Part shown: positions 59,401 to 64,000 of the stretch, piece by piece
How positions within the stretch are numbered: the stretch's first letter is position 1
How the letters are laid out: every line of letters begins with the position of its first letter
Assembly (NCBI GenBank): GCA_947359465.1
Contig: OX375872.1
Location: 141,495,608 to 141,559,607, forward strand
Length of the DNA stretch: 64,000 nucleotides
Origin: Metellina segmentata
Taxonomy: Eukaryota; Arthropoda; Arachnida; Araneae; Tetragnathidae
Direction of reading: 5' to 3'
Notes under the pieces: model-generated
What the model was told of the DNA's origin: nothing
Database searches by the model: none
What the model saw: only the letters and a program-made list of their open reading frames with translations
Made by a program: the position numbers and the translations under genes

Positions 59401-60168
59401 TCTTACTGATAATTAATGTATGGACATGTCATTTATGATATGTTTTTAATGTTCTCAAGGAATGCTTCCGGTCAGATGGATGGCTCCTGAAAGTCTTATT
59501 GATGGGTTGTTTACACCAATGTCTGATGTCTGGAGTTATGGAGTAGTTTTGTATGAAATTGTTACATTTGCAAGCGTTCCATATCAGGGGTTATCAAATA
59601 ATCAGGTTTTAGAGCACATAAAAAATTTCAAGGCCCTATCTGTTCCGAAAGGAACCAAGCCTGAATTGTAAGTTTACCTAATTAGTTATATTTATTTGAT
59701 GAAAAAATGTGATATATATTTGATGATTAAAAATTTTCTGTTAGGAATTCTTTGCTGCAGCAGTGCTGGTCTAGATCTCCACAGCAAAGGCCTCAAGCTG
59801 TGGAAATTGTGGAGACATTAGCACATAATCCAGAACTCATTTCACCCTGCCTGGATGTGCCAATGTCTAGTGTTCAAGTAATGGATACAGGCACTTTTGA
59901 ACTCTCAATGCATGATCGTGCCAGAGGTCATTCATTATCATCCATATGGCAAAATCGTAGAAATATGGTATCTGTGGATCAAATTGAAAATGGGTTTCTT
60001 GATCCTTCTCAACTTTCTGTTAATGCTCATGAAGGTGGCAGTATTTTAAGAAGTGGATTTAAATTTTCTAATAAAAAAACTTTGCATGAAAGTTTTAATA
60101 GAAAAATAAAAAAAGAATCACAAAAGGACAAGTTTCCTGATTTCATGCCACAGATCACATACCTATAA
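32613..60168 (+). CDS. VKR: Venus kinase receptor, complete 18-exon gene (1281 aa)
   Basis: Single-pass receptor tyrosine kinase of the Venus kinase receptor family, which joins a Venus flytrap ectodomain to an insulin-receptor-like kinase. Coding exons: 32613-32700, 33704-33923, 34405-34551, 35154-35407, 36721-36965, 38322-38601, 43636-43800, 43926-44079, 44169-44445, 46262-46519, 51177-51304, 53272-53504, 54518-54656, 55160-55397, 55512-55632, 55739-56005, 59460-59667, 59745-60168. Lengths sum to 3846 nt = 1281 codons plus TAA, and every junction keeps frame with GT-AG ends. Order: signal peptide 1-21; type-2 binding-protein-like region about 30-385; Venus flytrap about 390-800; transmembrane about 836-860; kinase about 900-1165; tail to 1281. 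Kinase residues: GEGAFG 906-911, K931, E948, HRD 1033-1035, N1040, DFG 1053-1055, YDSDYY 1061-1066, APE 1080-1082. Family knowledge: these receptors occur in many invertebrates and not in vertebrates; reported ligands are amino acids and, in a mosquito, a neuropeptide. Ligand here unknown. 5' UTR exons not determined. Confidence 0.95.
33330..33400 (+). repeat. SINE family A 3' tail in VKR intron 1
   Basis: 'aatagccagttgtgtcgctg' then 'cactgtgacgttaatt', with no head. The rest of intron 1 (32701-33703) holds nothing recognisable. Confidence 0.6.
33704..33923 (+). CDS. VKR: VKR coding exon 2: first lobe of N-terminal binding-protein-like domain
   Basis: Residues 30-102. Acceptor tttttcag, donor aaa|gtaaga. 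Encodes [20 protein letters not shown] followed by a segment with [14 protein letters not shown]. The pattern of a beta strand, helix and 'E.iGYP' resembles the start of bacterial glycine-betaine-type binding proteins (inference from pattern). Confidence 0.9.
34405..34551 (+). CDS. VKR: VKR coding exon 3
   Basis: Residues 103-151. Acceptor tttttacag, donor gaag|gtttgt (weak but used to keep frame). Contains [16 protein letters not shown] and [14 protein letters not shown], a conserved-looking Trp/Gly-rich stretch of the N-terminal module. One N-glycosylation sequon (NCS). Confidence 0.9.
35154..35407 (+). CDS. VKR: VKR coding exon 4
   Basis: Residues 152-236. Acceptor gaatttcag, donor ccag|gtattt. 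Begins [14 protein letters not shown], then a Cys-rich stretch (four Cys within about 25 residues: YCILKEC, KKCLRP, VKCATL) that may form disulfides between the lobes, then LLADYP. Confidence 0.92.
35550..35880 (+). repeat. SINE family A, full copy 1 (reference-quality)
   Basis: tRNA-derived head with A box 'catagtggttaagg' (about 35563) and intact B box ggttcgaatcc (35604-35614), body with 'gtggccgaaagtcctcacgt', 'gtgccagctcaggtgttgct' and the 3' end 'ccgttgtgttgctctagtac'. Best guide to the family, with copy 2. Confidence 0.9.
35899..35927. repeat. Perfect 13-bp hairpin with 3-nt loop
   Basis: ccatttggtttgc, loop atc, gcaaaccaaatgg. It sits at the junction between copy 1 and the inverted SINE piece. 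Confidence 0.9.
35938..36061 (-). repeat. Inverted SINE A head fragment
   Basis: Reverse complement of the SINE A head from 'cctctagat' to 'ggttggtgtgg'; the A-box half is missing where it abuts copy 2. Confidence 0.85.
36063..36400 (+). repeat. SINE family A, full copy 2
   Basis: About 96% like copy 1 by eye. B box ggttcgaatcc intact. Ends in repeated ACCTT units. Confidence 0.9.
36721..36965 (+). CDS. VKR: VKR coding exon 5
   Basis: Residues 237-318. Acceptor tttgtttcag, donor gaaaaa|gtaagc, phase 0 at the end. Contains [17 protein letters not shown] and [15 protein letters not shown] followed by [12 protein letters not shown]. The run 'lFF...P' and 'v.fP.c' fits the second lobe of betaine-type binding proteins (inference). 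Confidence 0.92.
37000..37075 (+). repeat. SINE family B 3' part in VKR intron 5
   Basis: 'gacacaaacttgatcaaata', 'tgaccactgtgtcataatac', 'ccaaccaa'. The rest of intron 5 (36966-38321) holds a mixed (AT)n-(TG)n tract at about 37906-37950 and nothing else recognised. Confidence 0.55.
38322..38601 (+). CDS. VKR: VKR coding exon 6: end of N-terminal module, start of Venus flytrap
   Basis: Residues 319-411. Acceptor ttcttttttag, donor aaaag|gtttgt. The first part ([15 protein letters not shown], then [20 protein letters not shown]) closes the type-2-like module. The second part opens the flytrap with [12 protein letters not shown], the usual first strand and loop of the ANF-receptor/family-3 fold. 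A (GA)n tract and minisatellite begin 31 nt after the exon. Confidence 0.93.
38633..38790. repeat. (GA)n tract plus 24-bp minisatellite at the start of VKR intron 6
   Basis: (AG)16 at 38633-38664, then four exact 24-bp units 'cttgcttttttacttc..' (38665-38760) and a fifth diverged unit. It begins 32 nt after the exon 6 donor. Confidence 0.95.
38800..40320. other. VKR intron 6, first part: nothing recognised
   Basis: AT-rich. A short piece near 39935-39990 ('actagccactgcatggccag') may be an old element end, but it is unsupported. Confidence 0.4.
40855..42185 (+). mobile_element. Mariner-like element in VKR intron 6
   Basis: Inverted ends of about 55 bp: 'cgaacgaagatttactattt' with 'ttatcctgataaactttg' on the left; the complement ('caaagtttatcaggataaaa', 'aagtagtaaatcttcgtttg') on the right at 42128-42172. 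Encloses a transposase pseudogene. A 'tacagggtgacctg' end at 40334 may belong to an outer, older element. Confidence 0.75.
41000..41900 (+). pseudogene. Mariner-like transposase pseudogene
   Basis: Pieces in three frames: SGRPRMH, then [14 protein letters not shown] (first catalytic Asp), W..ENPSWG..., then [20 protein letters not shown] (second Asp) and [20 protein letters not shown]. At least three frameshifts or stops. Inactive. Confidence 0.82.
42179..42253. repeat. 37-bp perfect tandem duplication
   Basis: Two identical copies of a unit starting 'atagttttctatgaaatcac', next to the right end of the mariner-like element. Confidence 0.9.
42896..43516 (+). mobile_element. hAT relic (Charlie/GTF2IRD2-like) in VKR intron 6
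   Basis: Left end cagggtcggtgaactgcagc with 'gctcgcaagcc', right end inverted (gtcaaaattttgccaacccc). Flanks ccctaaac and ccctcaac match 7 of 8. Near 43135-43205 a frame reads [20 protein letters not shown], the hAT dimerisation block ('S.y.CE..FS'). Confidence 0.78.
43636..43800 (+). CDS. VKR: VKR coding exon 7: Venus flytrap lobe 1
   Basis: Residues 412-466. Acceptor ttttctatag, donor ttag|gtaaga. [20 protein letters not shown] is the typical first helix and following loop of flytrap domains ('AA..IN....L..Y.L'). NATYST is a glycosylation sequon. A hAT remnant ends 120 nt upstream of the acceptor. Confidence 0.94.
43926..44079 (+). CDS. VKR: VKR coding exon 8: Venus flytrap
   Basis: Residues 467-517. 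Acceptor ttgcag, donor tttcg|gtaaaa. [20 protein letters not shown], then [20 protein letters not shown] and [10 protein letters not shown]. 'GP.CS....P.A', 'iSY.....LsdR..YP.FFRT.P' are standard flytrap signatures. Confidence 0.95.
44169..44445 (+). CDS. VKR: VKR coding exon 9: Venus flytrap lobe 2
   Basis: Residues 518-610. Acceptor tgctttag, donor attg|gtaagt. [20 protein letters not shown] begins lobe 2; later [20 protein letters not shown] and MCAAYEL match the 'aRiIi..fy...a..vmC.Ay..' segment of family-3-type flytraps. Confidence 0.95.
44446..45110. other. VKR intron 9, first part: nothing recognised
   Basis: AT-rich intron sequence. Confidence 0.5.
45119..45714. mobile_element. hAT-type MITE in VKR intron 9
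   Basis: Ends caggggttctcaaagtg and inverted caggggttcccaaac; flanks gtctagcc and gtttagcc (7 of 8). Inside, a 'gaaat.cgagtagctgtatc' motif is repeated three times at about 45250-45345. No transposase. Confidence 0.85.
46262..46519 (+). CDS. VKR: VKR coding exon 10: Venus flytrap
   Basis: Residues 611-696. Acceptor acattttag, donor agag|gtaagt. [20 protein letters not shown] resembles the GABA-B-like 'YVWflp.W...nWw' segment. [17 protein letters not shown] follows, matching the 'Ct..qm..a..Ghl.l' block. Confidence 0.95.
46573..46755 (+). repeat. SINE family B, full length, just inside VKR intron 10
   Basis: Head 'ccgttgtctcaatgggtttt' (A box), 'ggtggtgcaagttcaatt' (B box eroded), middle 'gtctattacttgatgtcatc', 3' part 'tagcacagcttgatcatata', 'ttgtgccttaaaactc'. 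It starts 53 nt after the exon 10 donor. Confidence 0.75.
47620..47712 (+). repeat. SINE family B 3' part
   Basis: 'gtatttgttacttgacatag', 'gtttgtccaagtatggcctt', 'tgtgacacaaaaccc'. An (AT)n-(T)n tract lies upstream at about 47367-47408. Confidence 0.6.
47763..50605. mobile_element. Possible 2.8-kb TTAA-bounded element in VKR intron 10
   Basis: TTAA at both ends, with inverted ends ccctctgaatccgga (left) and ctctctgaatccgcc (right, about 50587-50605). TTAA targets suggest piggyBac-type movement. The interior has no recognised transposase and carries a later SINE A (49645-49980). Confidence 0.5.
49645..49980 (-). repeat. SINE family A copy in VKR intron 10
   Basis: Full-length reverse copy: 3' end 'ttagttaacgtcgtactaga' at the left, head 'ctagaggctaacaccttaac' at the right, B box ggattcgaaac (altered). 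Nested in the 2.8-kb TTAA element. Confidence 0.88.
51177..51304 (+). CDS. VKR: VKR coding exon 11: Venus flytrap
   Basis: Residues 697-738. Acceptor gatttctag, donor tctag|gtatgt. [20 protein letters not shown] is the conserved 'YaYDAvWa.A.ALd.l' helix of flytrap domains. Confidence 0.95.
51305..53271. other. VKR intron 11: nothing recognised
   Basis: AT-rich, no element ends or coding signal seen. Confidence 0.5.
53272..53504 (+). CDS. VKR: VKR coding exon 12: end of Venus flytrap
   Basis: Residues 739-816. Acceptor tttaaatctag, donor ttag|gtaact. Contains [15 protein letters not shown] and a basic/aromatic run ending in IGVYRP, matching 'f.GvtG.v.F......' of the family. Two sequons (NYT, NET). 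An in-frame read-through into the intron ends at a stop about 45 nt on, so splicing is required. Confidence 0.94.
53505..54517. other. VKR intron 12: nothing recognised
   Basis: Short open frames only; no family match. Confidence 0.5.
54518..54656 (+). CDS. VKR: VKR coding exon 13: transmembrane segment
   Basis: Residues 817-862. Acceptor tttttcttag, donor gcgcag|gtatgt. A hydrophobic stretch (about 836-860, [20 protein letters not shown] and on) is followed by YKRR, the usual basic stop-transfer end on the cytoplasmic side. Confidence 0.93.
55160..55397 (+). CDS. VKR: VKR coding exon 14: juxtamembrane and kinase N-lobe
   Basis: Residues 863-942. Acceptor cccaacag, donor aaaag|gttatt (non-optimal, but the phase fits). 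Long basic juxtamembrane region, then [20 protein letters not shown] with the glycine loop at 906-911 and AVAVKTL with the ATP-binding Lys931. Confidence 0.96.
55512..55632 (+). CDS. VKR: VKR coding exon 15: kinase helix C to hinge
   Basis: Residues 943-982. Acceptor ttcttttag, donor tatg|gtgagt. [20 protein letters not shown] holds helix C (Glu948 should pair with Lys931), then [16 protein letters not shown], the strand leading to the hinge. Confidence 0.96.
55739..56005 (+). CDS. VKR: VKR coding exon 16: catalytic loop and activation loop
   Basis: Residues 983-1071. Acceptor acttttcag, donor gaaag|gtatgt. Starts [21 protein letters not shown] is the tyrosine-kinase catalytic loop (D1035, N1040); [17 protein letters not shown] gives DFG and the insulin-receptor-type Y-x-x-x-Y-Y activation tyrosines 1061, 1065 and 1066. 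A second upstream acceptor at 55716-55717 is in frame (see findings). Confidence 0.97.
56810..58357 (+). mobile_element. hAT-like element relic in VKR intron 16
   Basis: Left end cagggttcccacgggtcttg, right end inverted (cagtgttcctacac); both subterminal regions repeat 'aaagtgcttatttt' / 'aaagtccttatttt'. Inside, about 57165-57240 reads [20 protein letters not shown] followed by FSVNK, the dimerisation-side block known from such elements ('LSHGQA.VERGFS.NK'). Target duplication eroded. Confidence 0.75.
58741..58770. repeat. (AT)n microsatellite
   Basis: Short imperfect AT run in VKR intron 16. Confidence 0.9.
59460..59667 (+). CDS. VKR: VKR coding exon 17: kinase C-lobe
   Basis: Residues 1072-1140. 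Acceptor gttctcaag, donor gaatt|gtaagt. [20 protein letters not shown], then [20 protein letters not shown] and [15 protein letters not shown], nearly the insulin-receptor pattern '[11 protein letters not shown].dG.FT..SD.WS.GVVL.E......PYQGLSN.QVL'. Confidence 0.97.
59745..60168 (+). CDS. VKR: VKR coding exon 18: end of kinase, C-terminal tail, stop
   Basis: Residues 1141-1281, stop TAA at 60166-60168. Acceptor ttctgttag. [20 protein letters not shown] is the closing 'CW...P..RP' helix of tyrosine kinases. The tail of about 115 residues is low in recognisable motifs; its end is Lys-rich. Confidence 0.96.
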
Positions 60169-63100
60169 AATCTTAAGTATTGAAAGATTTGAAGTGACTA
60201 AAGGATTATTCTCATTGTGTTATTTATTTAATTTTTGTAATTTGATTCGAAATTTCCCCAGAAACTTGAATTTCTTGTTGCTTCTTTGGCAAGGTGATAT
60301 TGAATTTCTCATTTTCAATGTTTTGTTTCACTTTTCTATGTATTTTTATAAATGCCAAATAGGCAATTTTTTTTAGAAAGTCTTTGTTATATAGCACATT
60401 AAAAATTTTATTAATGTGTATCTTTGTAATAAAAATATTTCATGTTAAACTTTTATGTTGAAATAAGCCTTGTGATTCTGATCTTACAGATATTTTATGC
60501 ATCTTAAAAGCTGTAAATCCCCATGTATGCTTAAAATAAGTGTTTTACTTGAAATTCATAAATTTCTCTAGTTTATACTTATAGTGCTTTTGACTAAATA
60601 TACTTACCATTGCATGTTTTTAATTTCTAACTCGTGTAACAAAGCTAATGACCTATACTAAGTATTTACAGAAATAAAAGAATCATTTAACTATCTAAGT
60701 TAAGCATTACCATAGGTACATAAGTAGGTTATAGTAATTGAACCTGTTTATATTTTGTTAATATTTTTTATTTGCACTCAATTCTATGTTTAATTTAGTA
60801 GCCTTATTTTTAAATACTTAGTGCTACTCAAACTTTTAAAATGTGTATCCAAAAAACGAAATGTAAAGTAATCTCATGAGCATTTTTTCAATGAAATAGC
60901 TTGACTGAAAAATGGTAGTATAAAAATTTTATTTGGTATGAAATGTATTTCTTTTATGTATAGATATATTTTTGCTGAGCAAAGACAATAGATCTGCTGG
61001 CAGTTTTCTATTTTTACTCAAGTGGATGTTACTTATTTACTGATAAAAATCATTAGAAAAAATTGAAGTCATGTGATTTGATATTGTTTTCCATTTGAAT
61101 GGTATCTTAGTTCTGTAATTTCAACATGAGTTTATAACTTATAGAATATAAATTAATATTTATTTATATTTACCTAGTGTTCTGTTATATTTTGAATTTA
61201 AATGTAATCATTTTGCCTAAAAATTCTATTTGTGTGTGTAATATACATTATAATTCTTATATTTATGTATTTAAAAGCAGATTGACTCTACAATATATTT
61301 GACTTACTCCTCAAATCTTAATTTTTGAAAACAAAATTGCTGCATGCTGCAATTTATGCCTGAACGTTATTAAGATTTTAACGTGTTTTCATATTTATTC
61401 TCTGGACTTAAAAAATATAAAATGGACAATTTCTACATAGTCTTATTCTTTATAAACGATGCACACTCCTCCAATGAGTTTTTACATTAAAAAACCAAAT
61501 TCTATTTCAGCTATATTATAGAATTTGTAGTGCTACATGTTACTTTTTAATTCAATTATTAGTTATGTTTCAAAATCCAACTTTTTTATTAGAAGACTGA
61601 GAACTGAAGCTAATCACCTTTGTGTGCTACTGAAGGAAAATATTTGTTGAAGTATAATATGCTGAAATTTTCTTTTATTGAACTTTGACTGAATTGGATG
61701 CCAAAATATATCAAAAGTTTGTATAATTTCTGTGATTTTTATAATGTTGTTTTATTGATATCATTAAATATGAAACCCTACATTCTGAGTTTCATTTCAT
61801 AGATTTTAAATAAAAATACTTCAAAAAACAAGATTTAAATTTCTTAGACTCAAAATTTATAATACGTAGCTCATAAAACAAGTTTCATCTTTACACAATT
61901 TTTACATAATTTCTTTAAATGCATTTTAGTCCTATTTGATACAAAATGAATAAAGAAGCTAATAGATATGTTTAATCTTAAGATATTTATGTAATTATAT
62001 TCAATAATTGCCAACACAGACTTTTAACTTTGTTTCAGTCTTGAATTTTCTTCATACCTATTTAAAACATTCCATATTTCCTTGACTTGCATGAGTATAG
62101 TTCATGCACGATTCTTTATTGACAATGTTTATCTTTTACATAATATTTGTGTTCAAATAGTCTAAAGCTAGTTTCACTGGAATTATATTTTGCTATTATG
62201 CATTTTATTTTAGTAATTCAAGGTTTTTTAAGGCTTGTTCTTTTTTCTAAAAGGCTACACAGAAACTTTTAGTGGTGATTAATATTTTTGAATGCCACTA
62301 ATATGTCTTACTGATACAATTGACTGTTGATTACACATTACTAAAGTTTTATTTAATTAGATTAAAGCATTGGCCTATAAAAATCAAATTCTTTATAAAA
62401 TTAACTTTCTAATACCAGTGTTTAGTCATCAATTCAATACTTCTATGATTTTGTTTTAACAAATACTTAAATTTGTGTCTTAAGAAATTTAGTTTTTTGT
62501 TTTTTCAAACTTAATTTTTCTTTTCGGGATTCTTTCGAATTTATCTTTCGTACTTGCAATTGCAAGTGTACCACGAATACACATTTTTATATTATCTGAT
62601 AAATACAAGTATATAAGATGTGGTATACCTTGTGGTCATATCAAAATGTGATCTAATTTATAAATGGCACAAGGTTTTTCTAAAATTCAAACATTGGTTT
62701 TTCTATTATGTTCTTGATTGTTACATTTCCTGTTACAAAAGTCTGTTACAATGTATTTAAAGTTATTTGGATTCAAACATTTTCGACTTACATTTATTTT
62801 AATATCTTTGTATTTATTATATTTGTATTCTCAACTTTACATCATGTTCAGTAAACATTTCTAATTTTGTTATTTTGTCTACTGTTGTTTAAACGAAGAT
62901 TCATGGGAACCAGAAAACCTAAAATTGTTTGACACAGTTGAAAGTCTAATGAAAATGTCAAACAGGTTTATGTAATGAAGATAAAATCACAAACATTTGC
63001 ATTAAATATTTTTGAAGGAGGAATATATTTTAAACTAAAAATATCTATTTGTAAAAATTACTAAGCAAAATTATAAGTGTAAAAAGAAAACACAATTTTT

Positions 63101-63335
63101 ACTTTGTAAAAATAACTAATGTCAATATTTATTGAAAAATATAATATGTATTTCAGAAGGTATTTCAACAGGAAACTAGAAGACGACGTTTTGCTACTCA
63201 TTTTCAGCTGGCGATTAGGGTTATCTTCAAACAAAATCGTCTAAAAAGCTCCTATTTTTAAAGTTTCTGTGACTATTTTTGAAAAACTCACCCTTAGATC
63301 AACAAAATTTGAGACCAATTTTTTTACCAGTTGCG
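60169..63335. other. 3' UTR/flank of VKR, AT-rich
   Basis: Very AT-rich, with no recognisable gene or element for about 3 kb. It could contain a long 3' UTR. Confidence 0.5.
60428..60433 (+). promoter_or_regulatory. Candidate poly(A) signal of VKR
   Basis: First AATAAA after the stop codon, 260 nt downstream. The region is so AT-rich that several more AATAAA-like hexamers follow (for example near 60672 and 61809), so the true 3' end cannot be chosen here. Confidence 0.35.
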
Positions 63336-63339
63336 CGAA

Positions 63340-63605
63340 TCCTTGTTTCAGGCGTAAACCATCGGATTAGCAACCGGATGGTTGCGAGTTTCAAAGACCG
63401 TCGTGTACATGGAGGCTGGTGCACGTTAAATCTGTCGCGGCCTCAAATGTCCATGTTGGCAGGGTGGAAGTTGGGATTTTGAAGTGCCAGCTCAGGGGGG
63501 TGTTCTCTTCATCTGAACATGATTCAAATTACGAGGCGACCGTCGCCGCCAATAGCCCGGTGTGTTGCTCCGATGCGACGTTAACTACTTACCCTTTTTC
63601 GGTCC
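63340..63605 (+). repeat. SINE family A copy
   Basis: Head 'cggattagcaaccggatggt', 'gcgagtttcaaagacc' (B box damaged), 'ggaggctggtgcacgttaaa', tail 'gtgtgttgctccgatgcgac', 'gttaacta'. Confidence 0.8.
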
Positions 63606-64000
63606 CGAATTCATGCCTTCATTGGGAAAAATGTTTCTGAGTTTGATTTGTTCGGTGTTCTCCAGTGCCTTCGAAACGTATGGTAAGTATAACATTTGGT
63701 CTGATCGCTTCAATGAGACATCCGTATAATAGTATAGTATTTTCTGTTCAAATTGTAAACTTAAATAAGCGTCAAATGCTTCCAATTCAAAGACTTTCCC
63801 TTTCGATGAAAGCTCCTGAGGGTTACTAAAATAAGCTTTGCCCCGTGGTTCTTCGGGGGTTGATCCCGCACCGTCGCAAACAGTAGCGGCAGAAGGCGTA
63901 AAGCTACGGTTTCTGTCAAATTTCGGTTTCGTCCGAAAGCGGAGCCGTTTTCTAGCAGCTGTAGATGACGTCACTTTTACGTTGTTTATACAAACAGATG
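63606..64000. other. Right edge, somewhat GC-richer, function unknown
   Basis: Contains a perfect TGACGTCA palindrome (cAMP-response-element type) at 63966-63973. A minus-strand open frame spans it but lacks an ATG at its start and overlaps the SINE tail, so I do not call it a gene. It could be the edge of a neighbouring promoter. Confidence 0.3.

Noticed and set aside
63585..63974. 129-residue minus-strand open frame at the right edge
   Set aside because: No ATG at its start, its end lies in a SINE tail, and no recognisable domain or splice signals. It cannot be told from chance.

Overview
This is eukaryotic nuclear DNA: AT-rich, with spliced genes, GT-AG introns, many decayed DNA transposons, tRNA-derived SINEs and a truncated LINE. 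The transposon mix (Tc1/mariner, hAT, piggyBac, CR1-like LINE) and the one real gene suggest an arthropod. A chelicerate is plausible, but I cannot prove the lineage from sequence alone.

The main content is one complete plus-strand gene of 18 coding exons (start codon 32613, stop 60166-60168) encoding a 1281-residue Venus kinase receptor. All 17 intron junctions join in phase. The protein has a signal peptide, then about 360 residues that look like a bacterial type-2 substrate-binding module (glycine-betaine/OpuAC-like, my inference), then a Venus flytrap domain, one membrane span, and an insulin-receptor-like tyrosine kinase with all key catalytic residues and the three activation-loop tyrosines. 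An in-frame alternative acceptor could add seven residues in the kinase hinge.

Layout. 1-32 kb: an intergenic transposon graveyard. It holds nested SINEs, TTAA-flanked MITEs carrying a 16-bp palindrome, hAT copies with 8-bp target duplications (4.5-5.4, 16.7-17.2, 21.5-23.2 kb), a piggyBac relic (6.3-8.0 kb), a LINE fragment inside a 2.4-kb insertion that splits a SINE (10.1-12.5 kb), a Tc1 element (15.8-17.5 kb) and mariner remnants (18.3-19.0, 27.3-28.0 kb). 32.6-60.2 kb: the receptor gene, whose introns carry a compound SINE (35.5-36.4 kb), a mariner pseudogene (40.9-42.2 kb), hAT remnants (42.9-43.5, 45.1-45.7, 56.8-58.4 kb) and a 2.8-kb TTAA-bounded element (47.8-50.6 kb). 60.2-64 kb: AT-rich 3' flank, one SINE, and a slightly GC-richer right edge.

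Two tRNA-derived SINE families recur. Family A has an intact RNA polymerase III B box in its best copies and a 3' end like 'gttgtgttgctc..gacgttaa'. Family B has a 'gtggctca' A box and a 3' part like 'ggcgcagcttggcc..gcgccataaaacc'. No other host gene, true tRNA gene, rRNA or CRISPR array was recognised.
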